Shown here: positions 11,446 through 24,100 of the stretch, piece by piece | How positions within the stretch are numbered: the first letter of the stretch is position 1 | Layout: each line of letters starts with the position of its first letter | Source of the DNA: Lepas anatifera | Lineage: Eukaryota; Arthropoda; Thecostraca; Lepadidae | Length of the DNA: 64,000 bases | Assembly (NCBI GenBank): GCA_034440635.1 | Contig: JAOTON010001356.1 | Location: 2,116,501-2,180,500 of the forward strand | Direction: 5' to 3' | Made by a program: the position numbers and the translations under genes | The notes under the pieces: model-generated | Database searches by the model: none | Told to the model about the DNA's origin: nothing | The model's input: the letters and a program-made list of their open reading frames with translations, nothing else

Positions 11446-14400
11446 TTTCAGACTTTTATTAACTTCGGTAGGATCAGCCAAGTCATTTCCTCGCAAGACT
11501 CGTTAATTTTAACTCACCCATTGGAAACTAGTGCACCAGCTATAGAACGTAGACAAATATGTCTGAAAGACGAGATACCGTTAACATCTGAAGGGTAAGT
11601 AATGACACCACGGGAGAACGTGTAATTGGTTACTATTTGAAGAAGTGCAGACTTCATTGACTATAAATCAAACATCATTCCGCTTCTTGTTGCGATATAG
11701 CCGGGTTGCTGAAGCGCCATAAACTCCAACTCACACACCTAGTGTGTGCAGAGTCTTCCGAAGATATTAACTATTTTTGGTCAATCAAAGGGGAATGCCC
11801 ACGGTAGCCAACACACAGCATTCCGGTTTAGATAACGAAAAATAGATGACTATAATCATGGAATAAAGATACATGGAACGGAAGCCTCGTTGATTTCTAG
11901 GATGCTTTTGTGGGGCTCATTTAAAAGAATTGGGTAAATAGCCAAGAACATTAAAATATAGACGGCAGTACAATATTAAACAAAAAAACAGGCCTTTGCG
12001 CGTGCCTTACTTCAACTGAGAGGAAACATCTGCTACTGAGGTATTATTTATCCAATATAAACCTAAATAATTGCATAATAGCCATAAAATATGAATGCAA
12101 AATCAGCGTAAGCCCGGATTCGAACCCGGAACACTAGTATTGCTAGACAAGCATGCTGCCAACTGCGCTATTGAGCGACGAAATTTCCATTATGATGATG
12201 AAAAGTTCCATGCGCGGGATTCGAACCCGGGATCTTTTTCTTACTAGGCGAGCGCTTAACCCGCGCCCCACCGGGTCCGGCGCCACCTTCGCCCCACCGG
12301 GGGCCATCGATGCCCCTCTAACTCCGAAAATATGGGCGTTAGCGCAAATCTGCAAAGTGCAATGAAAGCTCGCGTGAATTCAGTAAGAAATTACTTCGCA
12401 TGTTTTAGTGCTCAGGTCAATGGTTTGACCTCCGAGGTCAAATTAGGTCAAGATCGGCTATTTTCACTCAAATATGCAATGATTAAGCAAACTGGGCATA
12501 ACTCTTATGTCATTAGAGCAATTGAGGCCTGGTAAAGTACATTTGATAGCAAATTGCCAGTACTTTTCCGCTATGTGGAACGTAAAGACCTCCTGCCAGT
12601 GGTTTGACCGCCAGAGGTCACCTCGTGACCTAATATGACCTGAGGTCACGAAAGGTCAAAAGCAACTTGCGTATATCAATAAAGCAGTGATAAGACAAAC
12701 ACGATGGTGTTTGTTTCAGCTCTAGCTCAATGAGGTAAAGTTATTGTCAAAATACTGTTTTTGACCTCTGGTGACCTTGGATGACCTTGGAAAAGTCAGG
12801 GCAAATATGACCCTGGGATCCGTGAAGGGTGTCAAAAACGTTGTTCTGAGCAGTCTGAGTATTTGCAATCATTTTTGTGGCTTTTATATCATGAAATAGC
12901 TTTTCCCATGCTTTTCCAATGGGAGAGGTCGCCTCGTGACCTGACCTCAGGGCACGAAATCGAAAAATCCCGGATATACACCTTGTAGACCCTGGAGGGT
13001 TCATGAAGTGTAGGAAGTTTCAAATCGATCGACTTTGAAATGTAGCTCTTACAGAGCTCTAAAGGTGAAGTGAGGTGACCTTGGTTGACCTCGTCTGGTG
13101 ACCTGACCTTGGGTGACCCGGGGTAAAAATTTCAGGATGATGGGAAAATGATGCAGTGAGAGGTAGAGCCCTCAACCGCGGTGCTGCGCCTCGTCGTTTT
13201 TCTGCTATCCCGAAACCTTAGGGGCCATCATCCCCTGGGGCGAGGGTTAACACACTGAGCTATTACGGTGCTGAGCCGCGCACGCTTAAAACATGTAATA
13301 ATACAAGTTGAGCTGCAGTATCAGATTCTGATTTCTCCTGCGCTTTGCTCTGAGATTTTAGATAGTTCATGCCTAAAATGTATTTTGGCGGACGCAGCAC
13401 AGATTGGGCTTTCCGAAATGCATGATCGTTTTCCTGTGCAAGCCACAGTTTATAAGTTATGACGCATCAAAGTCATCGGCCACCACATCTCCCATAGATT
13501 TTACATTGGTCCTTACCGAGCTTTACTTGCCGAAGGATTTTTTCATGTCCTAGATTGGCACTGTTGTGATGCGGCGTTGCATGAGCTTGTCCGTCGCCTT
13601 CATCGCATGTCGGCCAGGACCCCTGCATGTATGCACGTTATGCCTGCTAGCATGTGCCTTAGTGTATGCCAGTCAGCGCTTGTTGATGGCTTGCTGCATG
13701 CCTGATTACAGCGCTCTTCTTTCAGACTGCTCTCCTATTATTTCTTCATTTCTAAGGAATAAACTCTGCCAGCAAGGTATTCTTTGTCTGAGTCCGAAAG
13801 CTTTCCAACAGCACCCAACAGCGGGGCGGGTTTGCATTGAGGTCTCCATTCCAGGTATCTCTATTCCATGCTATAATGCAAAAAAACGATACAGTGGTGC
13901 AATCAGTAGAATTTAGATATAATCAGTTAAGATGTCCCTATCATATCGAATTCATAAATTCGGGCCTTTAAAGCAATCACAAGCGACTGCTGAAAACTTC
14001 CGGAGTTCCCAAGATAAGGATAGCAAGCAATGGCGGCAAGTCGACAGAGCCGGTCTCGCCGAGACTTCATAACGTCGGAGCAGACCCAGTGTGACGTAAC
14101 TGCAGCTCGGATTGGTCGTCAAATCTACTGCGGAGATGGCGCGCTCAGACCGAGCAGCTGCCAGCGCCCCGCCGCTGTTAAAAAGGACCTATAGATCCTG
14201 GCCACTTCCCGTCCTGCTTCCACTCCCCCGGCCGGGAAATGAGACCACATCGGTGGAGCACACCAGGCCCGCAGTTGAACGGTTAACCGGCTGGTGACGT
14301 CATCAGCTGATTCTTATTTCAGCCGCCGACACAATTTGGACTTGCACTTCTTCTTTTGTCTTTTGACACTACCCATGAATGGTTTTTGTAATTCTTAAGC

Positions 14401-15128
14401 TCGGTGTTTAGTTTGTTTTTGTAGTTTATCTCTTATTATTACCTGCTACTTATATCGCATTTGAGCTGTTACTTAAGACTATTTATGGACTGACACTTGG
14501 TGCTAGTAACAGACCGGTAGCATTGTACTCCTCAGGGCCCGGTCTGCTCAGCTTGTATATGCCAAATGAATTGCCCATTAGAGAATATAAATGACCTATC
14601 CCCTTTATTGTCAGTCTTTTCTTGTATTGCTAGCAGCACTGCAGCACTATTAGACCCTGTCGACTGTGGCTGTGACCCCGTTTTGACAAAGCGTATCACT
14701 CACGTCACCCTGAAGGAATACGGCTGTTTTCCGCTTGACAAGTGACCAAGAGCCGTACATAATGATATGTGGCTGTTGGTGCAGCGTGTGAGCGCAGTGG
14801 AGCACAGCGGCGCCGTGCAACCTGATTAAACGTGGTGAGCCGACCGCCGCTAATGAAAGTGGCTGAAAGCAAAGGCAGAACCAGCCCCTCTGCGTGATGC
14901 GCTGACTGCGTGACGTACAGTTCCAACCTCTCTGCGTGATGCGCTGACTGCGTGACGTACAGTTCCAACCTATCGGCGTGATGCGCGCACTGCCTGACGT
15001 ATTTGCAGCGCAAGCCTCTCTGCCTGATACCGCAGACTTCAAAACGGGGAGTAGCTGCAGTCACCGGCTTTGAGACTACGACAAAAAAGTGTTTCACTTT
15101 TGGGAGGATTCCCTGACTTTCCAAAGGC

Positions 15129-15178
<50 letters not shown>

Positions 15179-18100
15179 TTCCATTACTCTGTCTGAGCTC
15201 TGTGTCCATTCGGCTGGCTGCCACGCAACCGAACTGGGTTCAAGGCCCGGCGGCTTCCCTGAACCAGGAGCAAGCTGGCTCCCGACAAACCCTTCCAACA
15301 GGGAAAGAGTTGGCGACGCCATATGACCCTGGCCGTTGGTGCGTCGATAAGCCCCAAAAATCATTACTCTGTCTCCACTCCTCACTCCAAACTCTATAGT
15401 GACACCCTCACATCCAGGCAAGATTGGATATTTTCTCTTGATCCAGTGAGTTCTGGAGGGGTTAACGCTGGCATGACAATGAAACCCCTACGCAAACCCC
15501 ATGGGAGACCCCAAGTACAGAAAGCAAGTGGGAGGCTCCTGATGCTTCCAGTCCCTAATCTTTATCCATGCTTGCAGGAAATTCTTATTACGCGGTGTTG
15601 TAACAAGTTGTAACAATTTTGGGTACAAAAATGGGGTACAGTTCTCCGTTGCAATGCACAAAACGTGATAAAGTTTTTCCTTGTGCTTAAGAGGTGTAGT
15701 GAATTCGAATGATCCAGTATCATTGAGTATGGGTAAATTTACGTGGTATATTGTGGATAAGACTTTCAGGTCCCATCTGCATGGGATAAAGAAAATGCTT
15801 TGGGAAAAATTGAAAACAAGAAATTTATGGTCTTTTGTGGACTCGTAAGACCTGAACAAAAAAGTCACGAACATAGTTCAGTACCCTAGATAACCCACAA
15901 TGCAAATCTATATCAAAACTAATGAGATGAGAATGTTATATACCGATGGATTTGTCGTGGAATACTCTATCTCTGCACCCAGCAATAAGCAGACGTTTTT
16001 AAACTATACCCATGCCGGAATAAATTTCAATTCGGACTCGTCAGGATTGCGGAACTCTGCCACGTTTTATGCCTTTCCAGCTGTGCTCATATGTTATAGG
16101 TATACTGATAACACTAAATTGACCCTGCGTAGTTTTAAACGCTCCACATGCCCCCGATTGAATATATGTTCTGCCTTTCATTCAGGGTCAGCAGTAGCCT
16201 CAGTAGATATATGAGAGCGTTGGTGATTTAACACGCGCATTGACGGGGGTCTGAGCCACCTTCGCTTTGACGGGGGAGAGGGGTGGGTACCCGCCCCCTA
16301 GGATCTCGAGAACCACGGCAGGTAGCGAAAAACGCTAAACGGTGTTGGGTAGCTCATCAACTTCTCAATCGAAAATATCTGAACCGTTTTTTTCAGGTCA
16401 CATTTAAGGTCACGAGAGGTCAAAACATGCCATCATAGAGATAACATGTAAATGAAGGTTTTCGGCCATTACATCAGAACAAGTAAAGGTAGAGGAAAAT
16501 GACTTGAACTATATGAATCCTCGCAGCAAGCCGAATTGAATAAATCAAGGATTTGACATGACCTGAGGTCATTGCTGGGTCAAATTAGATAAAATTTTTA
16601 TCATTAGAACCACAAACACAATTCAAATCTACTCCAATCAAAATAAATGCTCTATCATCATCCAAAACTAAGTTATTCAGTTAAAACAATTTGTCCCATG
16701 TATTTCCAATGGAGAGGTCATGGCTCGTACCTGACCTTAGGTCATGGATATAAAAATACCGGAATATATTTTAGAGAACTCGGTGGGCCCATTATGTGAT
16801 ATGAGTTTCAATCGGATAAGTTCACCCTGCTCCGACAAAGGATTTCAGAGAGCATGTTTTGAGCGAATTCCCGAATAAGTATCATGGGATATTTTTCGAT
16901 GTTAAAAAGATAATCAGCTAATTAAGTGGGCTCAATGGTGGAATATGTTTGAGTTTTGAACGTGGTGCTATGAACAGTCCTTGACCACTATAAATAGATA
17001 CATACATACATACAAGTGCAACCAACCAAATAAAAGTTATCCAAACCGACGCATTTGCACTGACGCTGTAACACTCTATGAGAAACTAGAAATCCATTCC
17101 GATCCTGACTTCTACCCATATCCCAACATTCCAGCATCTCCACTCATGTTTCCAGAGAACATACCTACATCTCCGCCAAGTTTCTCATTGCTTCAGAACA
17201 GTCCACCAATAAAGCCTGCATTGATCAGTTGCAGAGCCCTGTCACCAGATGTGAGGAGGTGCTGGGGTGGCGGCGGTATCGCCTCCGTGACAGCTGCAGA
17301 GCCCTGTCACCAGATGTGGGGGGTGCTGCTGTAGCGACGGTATCGCCTCCGTGACAGCTGCAGAGCCCTGTCACCAGATGTGAGGAGATGCTGGGGTGGT
17401 GGCGGTATCGCCTCCGTGACAGCTGTAGAGCCCTGTCACCAGATGTGAGGGGTACAGATGTAGCGGCGGTATCGCCTCCGTGACAGCTGCAGAGCCCTGT
17501 CACCAGATGTGAGGGAATCTCCTCCGTGACAGCTGCAGAGCCCTGTCACCAGATGTGAGGGGTACTGATGTGGCGGCGGTATCGCCTCCGTGACAGCTGC
17601 AGAGCCCTGTCACCAGATGTGAGGGGTGCTGCTGTAGCGTCGGTACCGCCTCAGCAACACCAGCTCCTGTGTGGGCTACACCCCAGGCGGCGGGCGGACG
17701 TGCGCCCCTGCGTGTGGGAGCGTGCAGCGGGCGGCGTCGAGGCGTGTATCCGGACCGGTGACGGTGTTCTGTCTGTGCGCGTCACCCGAGCCTGATGCCA
17801 CCGACGCCGGAAGACATGCCCCGCGGCCATTTCCACCCTTCCGGGCGGCCGCAGCGCCAGTGATACTGGGGAAGGCACGCAGGCCCCGGGACGCCGCTAA
17901 TGGATCAACTCCGCCAGGCCTCCGTCTGGACTATGTTCTGCTGTCTTTTTTTTACAGACGCCATCTGTTTTTTCATGGTTTTCTGGTTGATATGACTACG
18001 GGTATGAGTGGATTCTGCTAGTTGTTTTTTTCATGAATAGTTTCCAGAGAATTATATATCATAGATTGTTGTCTATAGAGCGTGGTATATATACATCGTT

Positions 18101-21100
18101 GACCATACATCAAAATAAAAAACTATCCACTAATTGTTTCTATCGACTTCAGGCAGCCAACAGGCATGACTAGACAGACAATTCAAAAAAATATCCCAAT
18201 TGTTCGTCCTAATGATATCGTTGCTTGTATTTTGTTGCTTATGGCTTCCTTTTTAATATTTTTGTTTTCCCTTTCCCGGGAACATTTTAGTGTTAGATGC
18301 TAGTCCCATTCATACAACGCAATCACACTATGTACAGAGCGGAGGTTTCCATTTGCTACGGCACCCTTGCGGGACCGCATTCTGCAGGCCATAGGCTGCT
18401 CAGGTCTCTCAAGCCGCAGCGCCCGGCACAAGCCGATCCCTCACATGAGGGCTGCGGGAGAGAGATGGCACCGGTGGATCACTTTAAAGGCCGGTCAGGC
18501 CCGTGCACCCACAAACAGGGACGCCGGCTGGCACGGCGTTGATTCCCACTGCTGCGGCGCGCACTCCCCAGTGTACCGCTATCACCTGGGTAGGAGGCGG
18601 CCGCGGAAAGGCTGCTACAGGTCAGCCTTGATCCATGGGGCCTTCCACAACCAAGCATGGCGCTTTTACCAACTGTGTCACGGAGATGGCGTGATTATGG
18701 CTTTAAATGTAAGAGTGAAGCATGAACTTTTAGGGATTATCATATTAATACGCTTGAATCTAAGTTAGAAAAGTAAAACGCAAATGGGCAGTAGACATAT
18801 ATGTTCTTAGCCAAATGCTATTTACTACATGTGCTTACTATATGCAATACTCTTTCAGAGGTGGGTAACAATCAAATGATGTTTTGTGCATTTCTAGTCT
18901 CTAAATTTTAAACAAATCTCGCTTATATCAAAACTCCAAATTGATATCAAAATTAAAAATCAGAGCATAGCTTGATTGGGTTTTTAAATCTATTATATCT
19001 TAAGACAATAATTGTGTTGGATCGTAAGTATAACACTCTTGCGTCAGACTTACTTCCGGGTCTGGGTAGCGGACATCTTCTTTGGTATCAACGTATGTAG
19101 AATACTCTACCATGTGTCACTGTGCTCTATATTTAGTCAGCCAGCGGAGCCGACCGAGTTCACCGTGGTTCAGTTACTCCCCCACAGCCGTGACGGGCTC
19201 ACATATGTGTGATTGCCATTGCCCAGCGTACTTACTGGAAACCCCATCCAGTGCGATGTTCCCATTTGCATAAGCATTGTCGTAAAGCGGCCCCCTGCGG
19301 CGCACGCAATCCCGTCCTGCACCCGGCCGCCATTGTGGAGTGCCAGCGCTTAAGTCCAGCTAAGCACTTACCGTGCTCCAATTAACTTCATTTGTGCCAA
19401 TTGAGAGGCTCAGCATTGCCACGTTGGACTAGCATGTTGTTCTTGAAGGCTCATTTCGGGTCAGAGCATTCTAAATCAACGGAAACGGCCCACGCTGGGC
19501 GAACCGAGCCACTAACGAAGTCGACCGGTCCGACGCGGGTCCCCACCCCCGTAACCGGACCTGGCTGACGACAATCAGTCATTGCCCACGGAAAAAAATA
19601 TGTGTAAGTAACTAAAGTCCAGTGTGCAATGCTCTCAGACCAGTGATTTCTAGTGCGGTATCACGCGATCATCAGTGTTCAGAAGCTATATGGTGCTACT
19701 ATCTGACCATTCACCTCTATTTCTTACATTGACTTTGTCCATGGTGTTGCGAGCTTAGCATTTATAATCGAAGTTTCACTGAAGTGATCAATGAACTTGC
19801 CGCATAGACATTGATGCCACCATATGAACGAGAAATGCCCATAATAGCAGGCTAATTCAAATATTTATTTGTCGAGCAATAATTCCACATTTTCTATAAA
19901 CATTCCCGTTTAACGCAACTTCTATGGGCTGTTAAAACTCTTAACATACGCACTGGAGGGAAAAGGGGCCTCAAAGATCTAAGAAATAAAAATTCAATGA
20001 ATTCAAGCGTCCTCTTGTTTGTATTTGTGTTTGTATTTGTATTTGTCTTACACCAACAGACCAAATGGCCCAATTACAGGTGCAGTCGAATATAAGACAA
20101 ACATACACAGAGTACACACACAACAGTTTTTAATGTAAAAATGACCCTATCAACATCATCAACACCATCTAAATTCGGCGCTGTTTTGGCTGAAAAGAGC
20201 GGCGATAACTGTTTTCTAGGTTCCAACAGTCACTGGTATTTTGATGGCCATCGTTGTCTGAGAAATAGGTTTGACAGGTAAGTATATCGTGGGGGATGTC
20301 AACATCTTTTTAGCGCACAGCTTGAGTGGGCTCTGAATTTATTGAATTTCGAAATAATGATATTCTTGGATTGGTTAGCGGAACATCCATCGCCGCTTTT
20401 GAATTTGTCCCTTTGAGCCTTCGGGGCTCTTTTTTCTTCTTGAGTCCCCAATAAAAAATTGAGAAAATGCGTTGATGCAAAATATTATCAGTTTATACAA
20501 AAGCTACGGAAGAATGTGTGACACCAGTCAGTCTGGATCAGTGCTGCCCACGTCACAGGTCTCTTCGCCTATGAATGTGCTCATGTTTCTCTTTGCAAGG
20601 GCTTTTTTGACCCCTGTAAATGGCTCTGTAACACAAATAGGGTCATGGAACGCCGCTTGGCAGCTACTGCTCCATATTTATGTGCCCAGGTATACTGCAG
20701 TGATGTTCTGGAAGTGCACCTTTGGTAGGTCAGTCTGAAGGACGTGGCGGGCTTCTCAACGATCTGCTTTGGGGCAGCTCAAACGCTGTTTCAATTAGGG
20801 CGGAAGTTTTGTTCCTGGATCAAACTTCTGTATCCCTGGGGTAGGAATGATCATTTTATACAGTAGTGTTAAAAACATAGTATGACAGCAGCATAAAATG
20901 ACGTAATATGACATTAGTATAAGATACAGAATACAAAAGCAGTAAATATCGCTCTTTTTCTCGGTGCCTTCGACTCTTCCCCGATGGGTAAGTGCTATCC
21001 AAATTTCCGGCTGCCATGCTCCATTGAGTATGTTCTGTCATGCTCCAGGTTTCCTTATCTGTCCCTAAGAGGAGTAAAAGCTGCCCCAAGCCATTAGTTC

Positions 21101-24100
21101 TGCTCCGAGGCTGCCCCAACGAGATCTCGTCGAAACCTGCCACGTTCTACAGACCGGCGGGAGGGAATCTGAATTAATCTCTCAACACACCTATTCCAAA
21201 GCCAGTTAAGATCACCGGAGAAATTGACTGGCACTGAAAATCACACTGCCGTGGTCTAATGCTATTATACAACTCAGTTGGACAGACGTTTGACATGTGC
21301 CGCGCAAATGCCCAGCCAGCGACCGTGCGGACCTATGGGGACCTATGGAAACCTATGGGAGTATGTCGTGAATAGTGGCACCATTCACTTCGAATAGACT
21401 GTGCTCAGGAAATTTGGATTTATGCAGTGTTTTCTGAAATTTCAGCATCAAGATGATAAACGATCATTGGACTGTGACGTGATGCTAACATATTTTCCGC
21501 TTAGTACTAAAACTATAGGAGCCGATGGACTGAGTCTGATGATAAGACATTGACCTGGGCCTATGTTCTCTCAGTCGTCATGGCAATACTAAATACTTAT
21601 TAGATTCTATAAAAATATACTTTGACCTCTAGTGACCTCAAAACCGACCTGGAAAAACTGAAAATTAAATTTTTGGTATCGATCAGCACTTGCTGTCTAA
21701 CGCTGTCGTACACTTTTTGCTAACATAGTATGATTTCCGAAATATTGTGTTTTGGTAAGCTGGTTCCCAAACCTCCCTGTACCGGGGAAACTGGCGCGGC
21801 CTCTCGTAGTGGAGTGTGCTAATTTTCATGAGCGTGGTCAGAACTGGGTTTGATTTGTTTTACACATTTTAATACTGCTTCCTAGCTTCAGATGTACAAA
21901 CTTCTCATTAGCATGACGGCGAGGTGGGGTCGGGTCGTGCCGCTGGTAATGGGTCGAGATGCACATATTTGAGAATCCATTCTGATGTAGAAAGACCAGG
22001 CGGAAGTTGCGGTCCGTTCAGCGTCCAATCAATCACCTGAGCCCTAGAGCCGGCGCGCGGTCTGGATTTGTGTTCATTCTGCTGCGGGGTGGAGAGGCTT
22101 TGGGTCCCAATGCTATCTGTAAAACAGCAAGGCAAGCCCTTTAGATACCTTGTTCCTTAAGGCTATCTGGAAGGTGCAAAAATCGTGTGCTGGACTACTC
22201 TGGTTTCACTCCACAAACCTGGAATCAGGCGGCGGGCAGAGATGCAGTTCTGCCACTGAACGCCATCCCCTGGCCTGGTGCTCCACTGCGAGGCTTTATT
22301 GCTACCGTCTGAGGGTATAAATTTCTCTGATCAGGCCCACCACGCCCCCACGGGCATCTGGCAGCTTCCGCTGCGATATGGCCGCCCGGCTGAGTGAGGT
22401 ATGCTGACGTCGACCAGCGTCTGCCGGGCTCCTAGCCATAGATCGCTGACTGCAGCCGCAGCGCACCAGAGGTGCAGACTTCCATTATTCACCTGCTACA
22501 CCTGTTTGCAACTTCTGTATACCAAATATATTTTTCGCGGGCAATTTGCATTATTTGCGTTATGAATTTGCGTTAACTAGCATACAAATTGAAATGACAT
22601 GTATTGCGGTGAAAGTTAGACTGATCTGATTTTCCTATAGCAGTATTCGGTATATAGATGCGTGTATAAGAACATTATGTACGACCGAGAAGTATTCTAC
22701 CAAGCCACATGCATGGTGGCATACCTCAAACTATTCTGTATTTTTTTATAAAAGGCTGAAGAGCCTAAGATTGCTGTATATTCCAGACTATGTTTGTCAT
22801 CTACACATGCACAAAATTTGGTACACATTGTGCACCCTGCATTTATTTGGTTTAAATAAAACTAGAGTCGCTTGTCTTTTTTTACAGAACGTGGTAGACA
22901 CGTGACAACTATGATGCAAGAAAGTTTCTGGCGGCAGATGCCATTTTTAATGTTGAGGTTTTGCTGGTAATGCATGTGTTTGCTAGTGAAAACTTGAAAA
23001 TCAGTTGCTTTCATGGGCGTATGCAAGCTCAGGGGGCTAGCGGGCTCAACTTCCTCCCCGCCCCCAAATGTCAGGGTGCCTATAGTAACTGCTTAGTCGG
23101 AGGCTTTTCTGAGCCAATTGCGAGGCAGGATCGAGTCTCCTAACCTTTCCCACCCCAAAACCAAGCCCTGGATCCGCCACTGGCTGCGTGTCACCCTATT
23201 ACTTCTACACTAGTCCTGAGGTCTTGTGCGACTTTTCTTCATCGGCTTCTAGGCTTCTTACCTCCTAAATTGGCCTCTATTCTTAATAAGCTTAAAAAGC
23301 ATCGTTAGGCTGCTCTTGACGAAACAACAGGGAGTTCTTGGCAGTTTTTCACTTGGTGCGTGTTGAGTGTAAGTCAGTTTGTGGAAGACTGGTAAATTAG
23401 AATACAGCAGGTATTCTGGGAGAAGAACAGGGAAGCCTCAACCGTTATATTCGCAGTGCCGGGAGGAGTGCAAATACCTGTACTGACGTACCATCTCATG
23501 ATGATTGCCTTGCCATGATGAAATACGCTCGCAAGTGTCACTACCTGTGTAATGAAATGTGCACCGAGTCTCGCCTCTTAGCCAGCTCATTTCCGAGTGT
23601 TGAACCACCTTAGCCGGTCCGGGGAGGGATTTCCGCCCTCTTATGAACTCAAAATTAAGCTAGGTAGCGAAAAGTGCAAAGTAGCATTAAGTTTTCTGTC
23701 TTAACCTTCGTTAAAAACTGTGCGTCACATACTTGGCCAGGCCACTTCTGAGGTTAATAGAAGTCACAGAATGCTACCCTAGGGACACAAGGGAAGCGTG
23801 ATTTCTTGTCATAACAGCTAGCACAGCAGAGCTACGGAGAATATTCAAAAGTTATTTGAAGCCTTGCGTCAAGCTCGACGAAATTATTTATGATATGACG
23901 TTTTATGGTCAAATCCTAAGAAGGAACTGACTCAAGGTCCGATAAAATTCAACATTAGTCACTATACACATATATCAAAGCCTGGTAGCCAAGAGGCTTT
24001 AGAAGAAACACTTTGTCATCATTTCATTCGAACTTGTTGAACTTGGGCCATTCTCACCATGCCTTAACAGCGGAGATGCCATAACGTTTTTTTAGCCTAG

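Noticed and set aside
12108..12184. Functional tRNA gene
   Set aside because: A and B boxes are present but the T stem has a mismatch and the acceptor stem does not pair.
16981..17334. Proline-rich 117-codon frame
   Set aside because: No recognisable domain, and it runs into the 64-base minisatellite.
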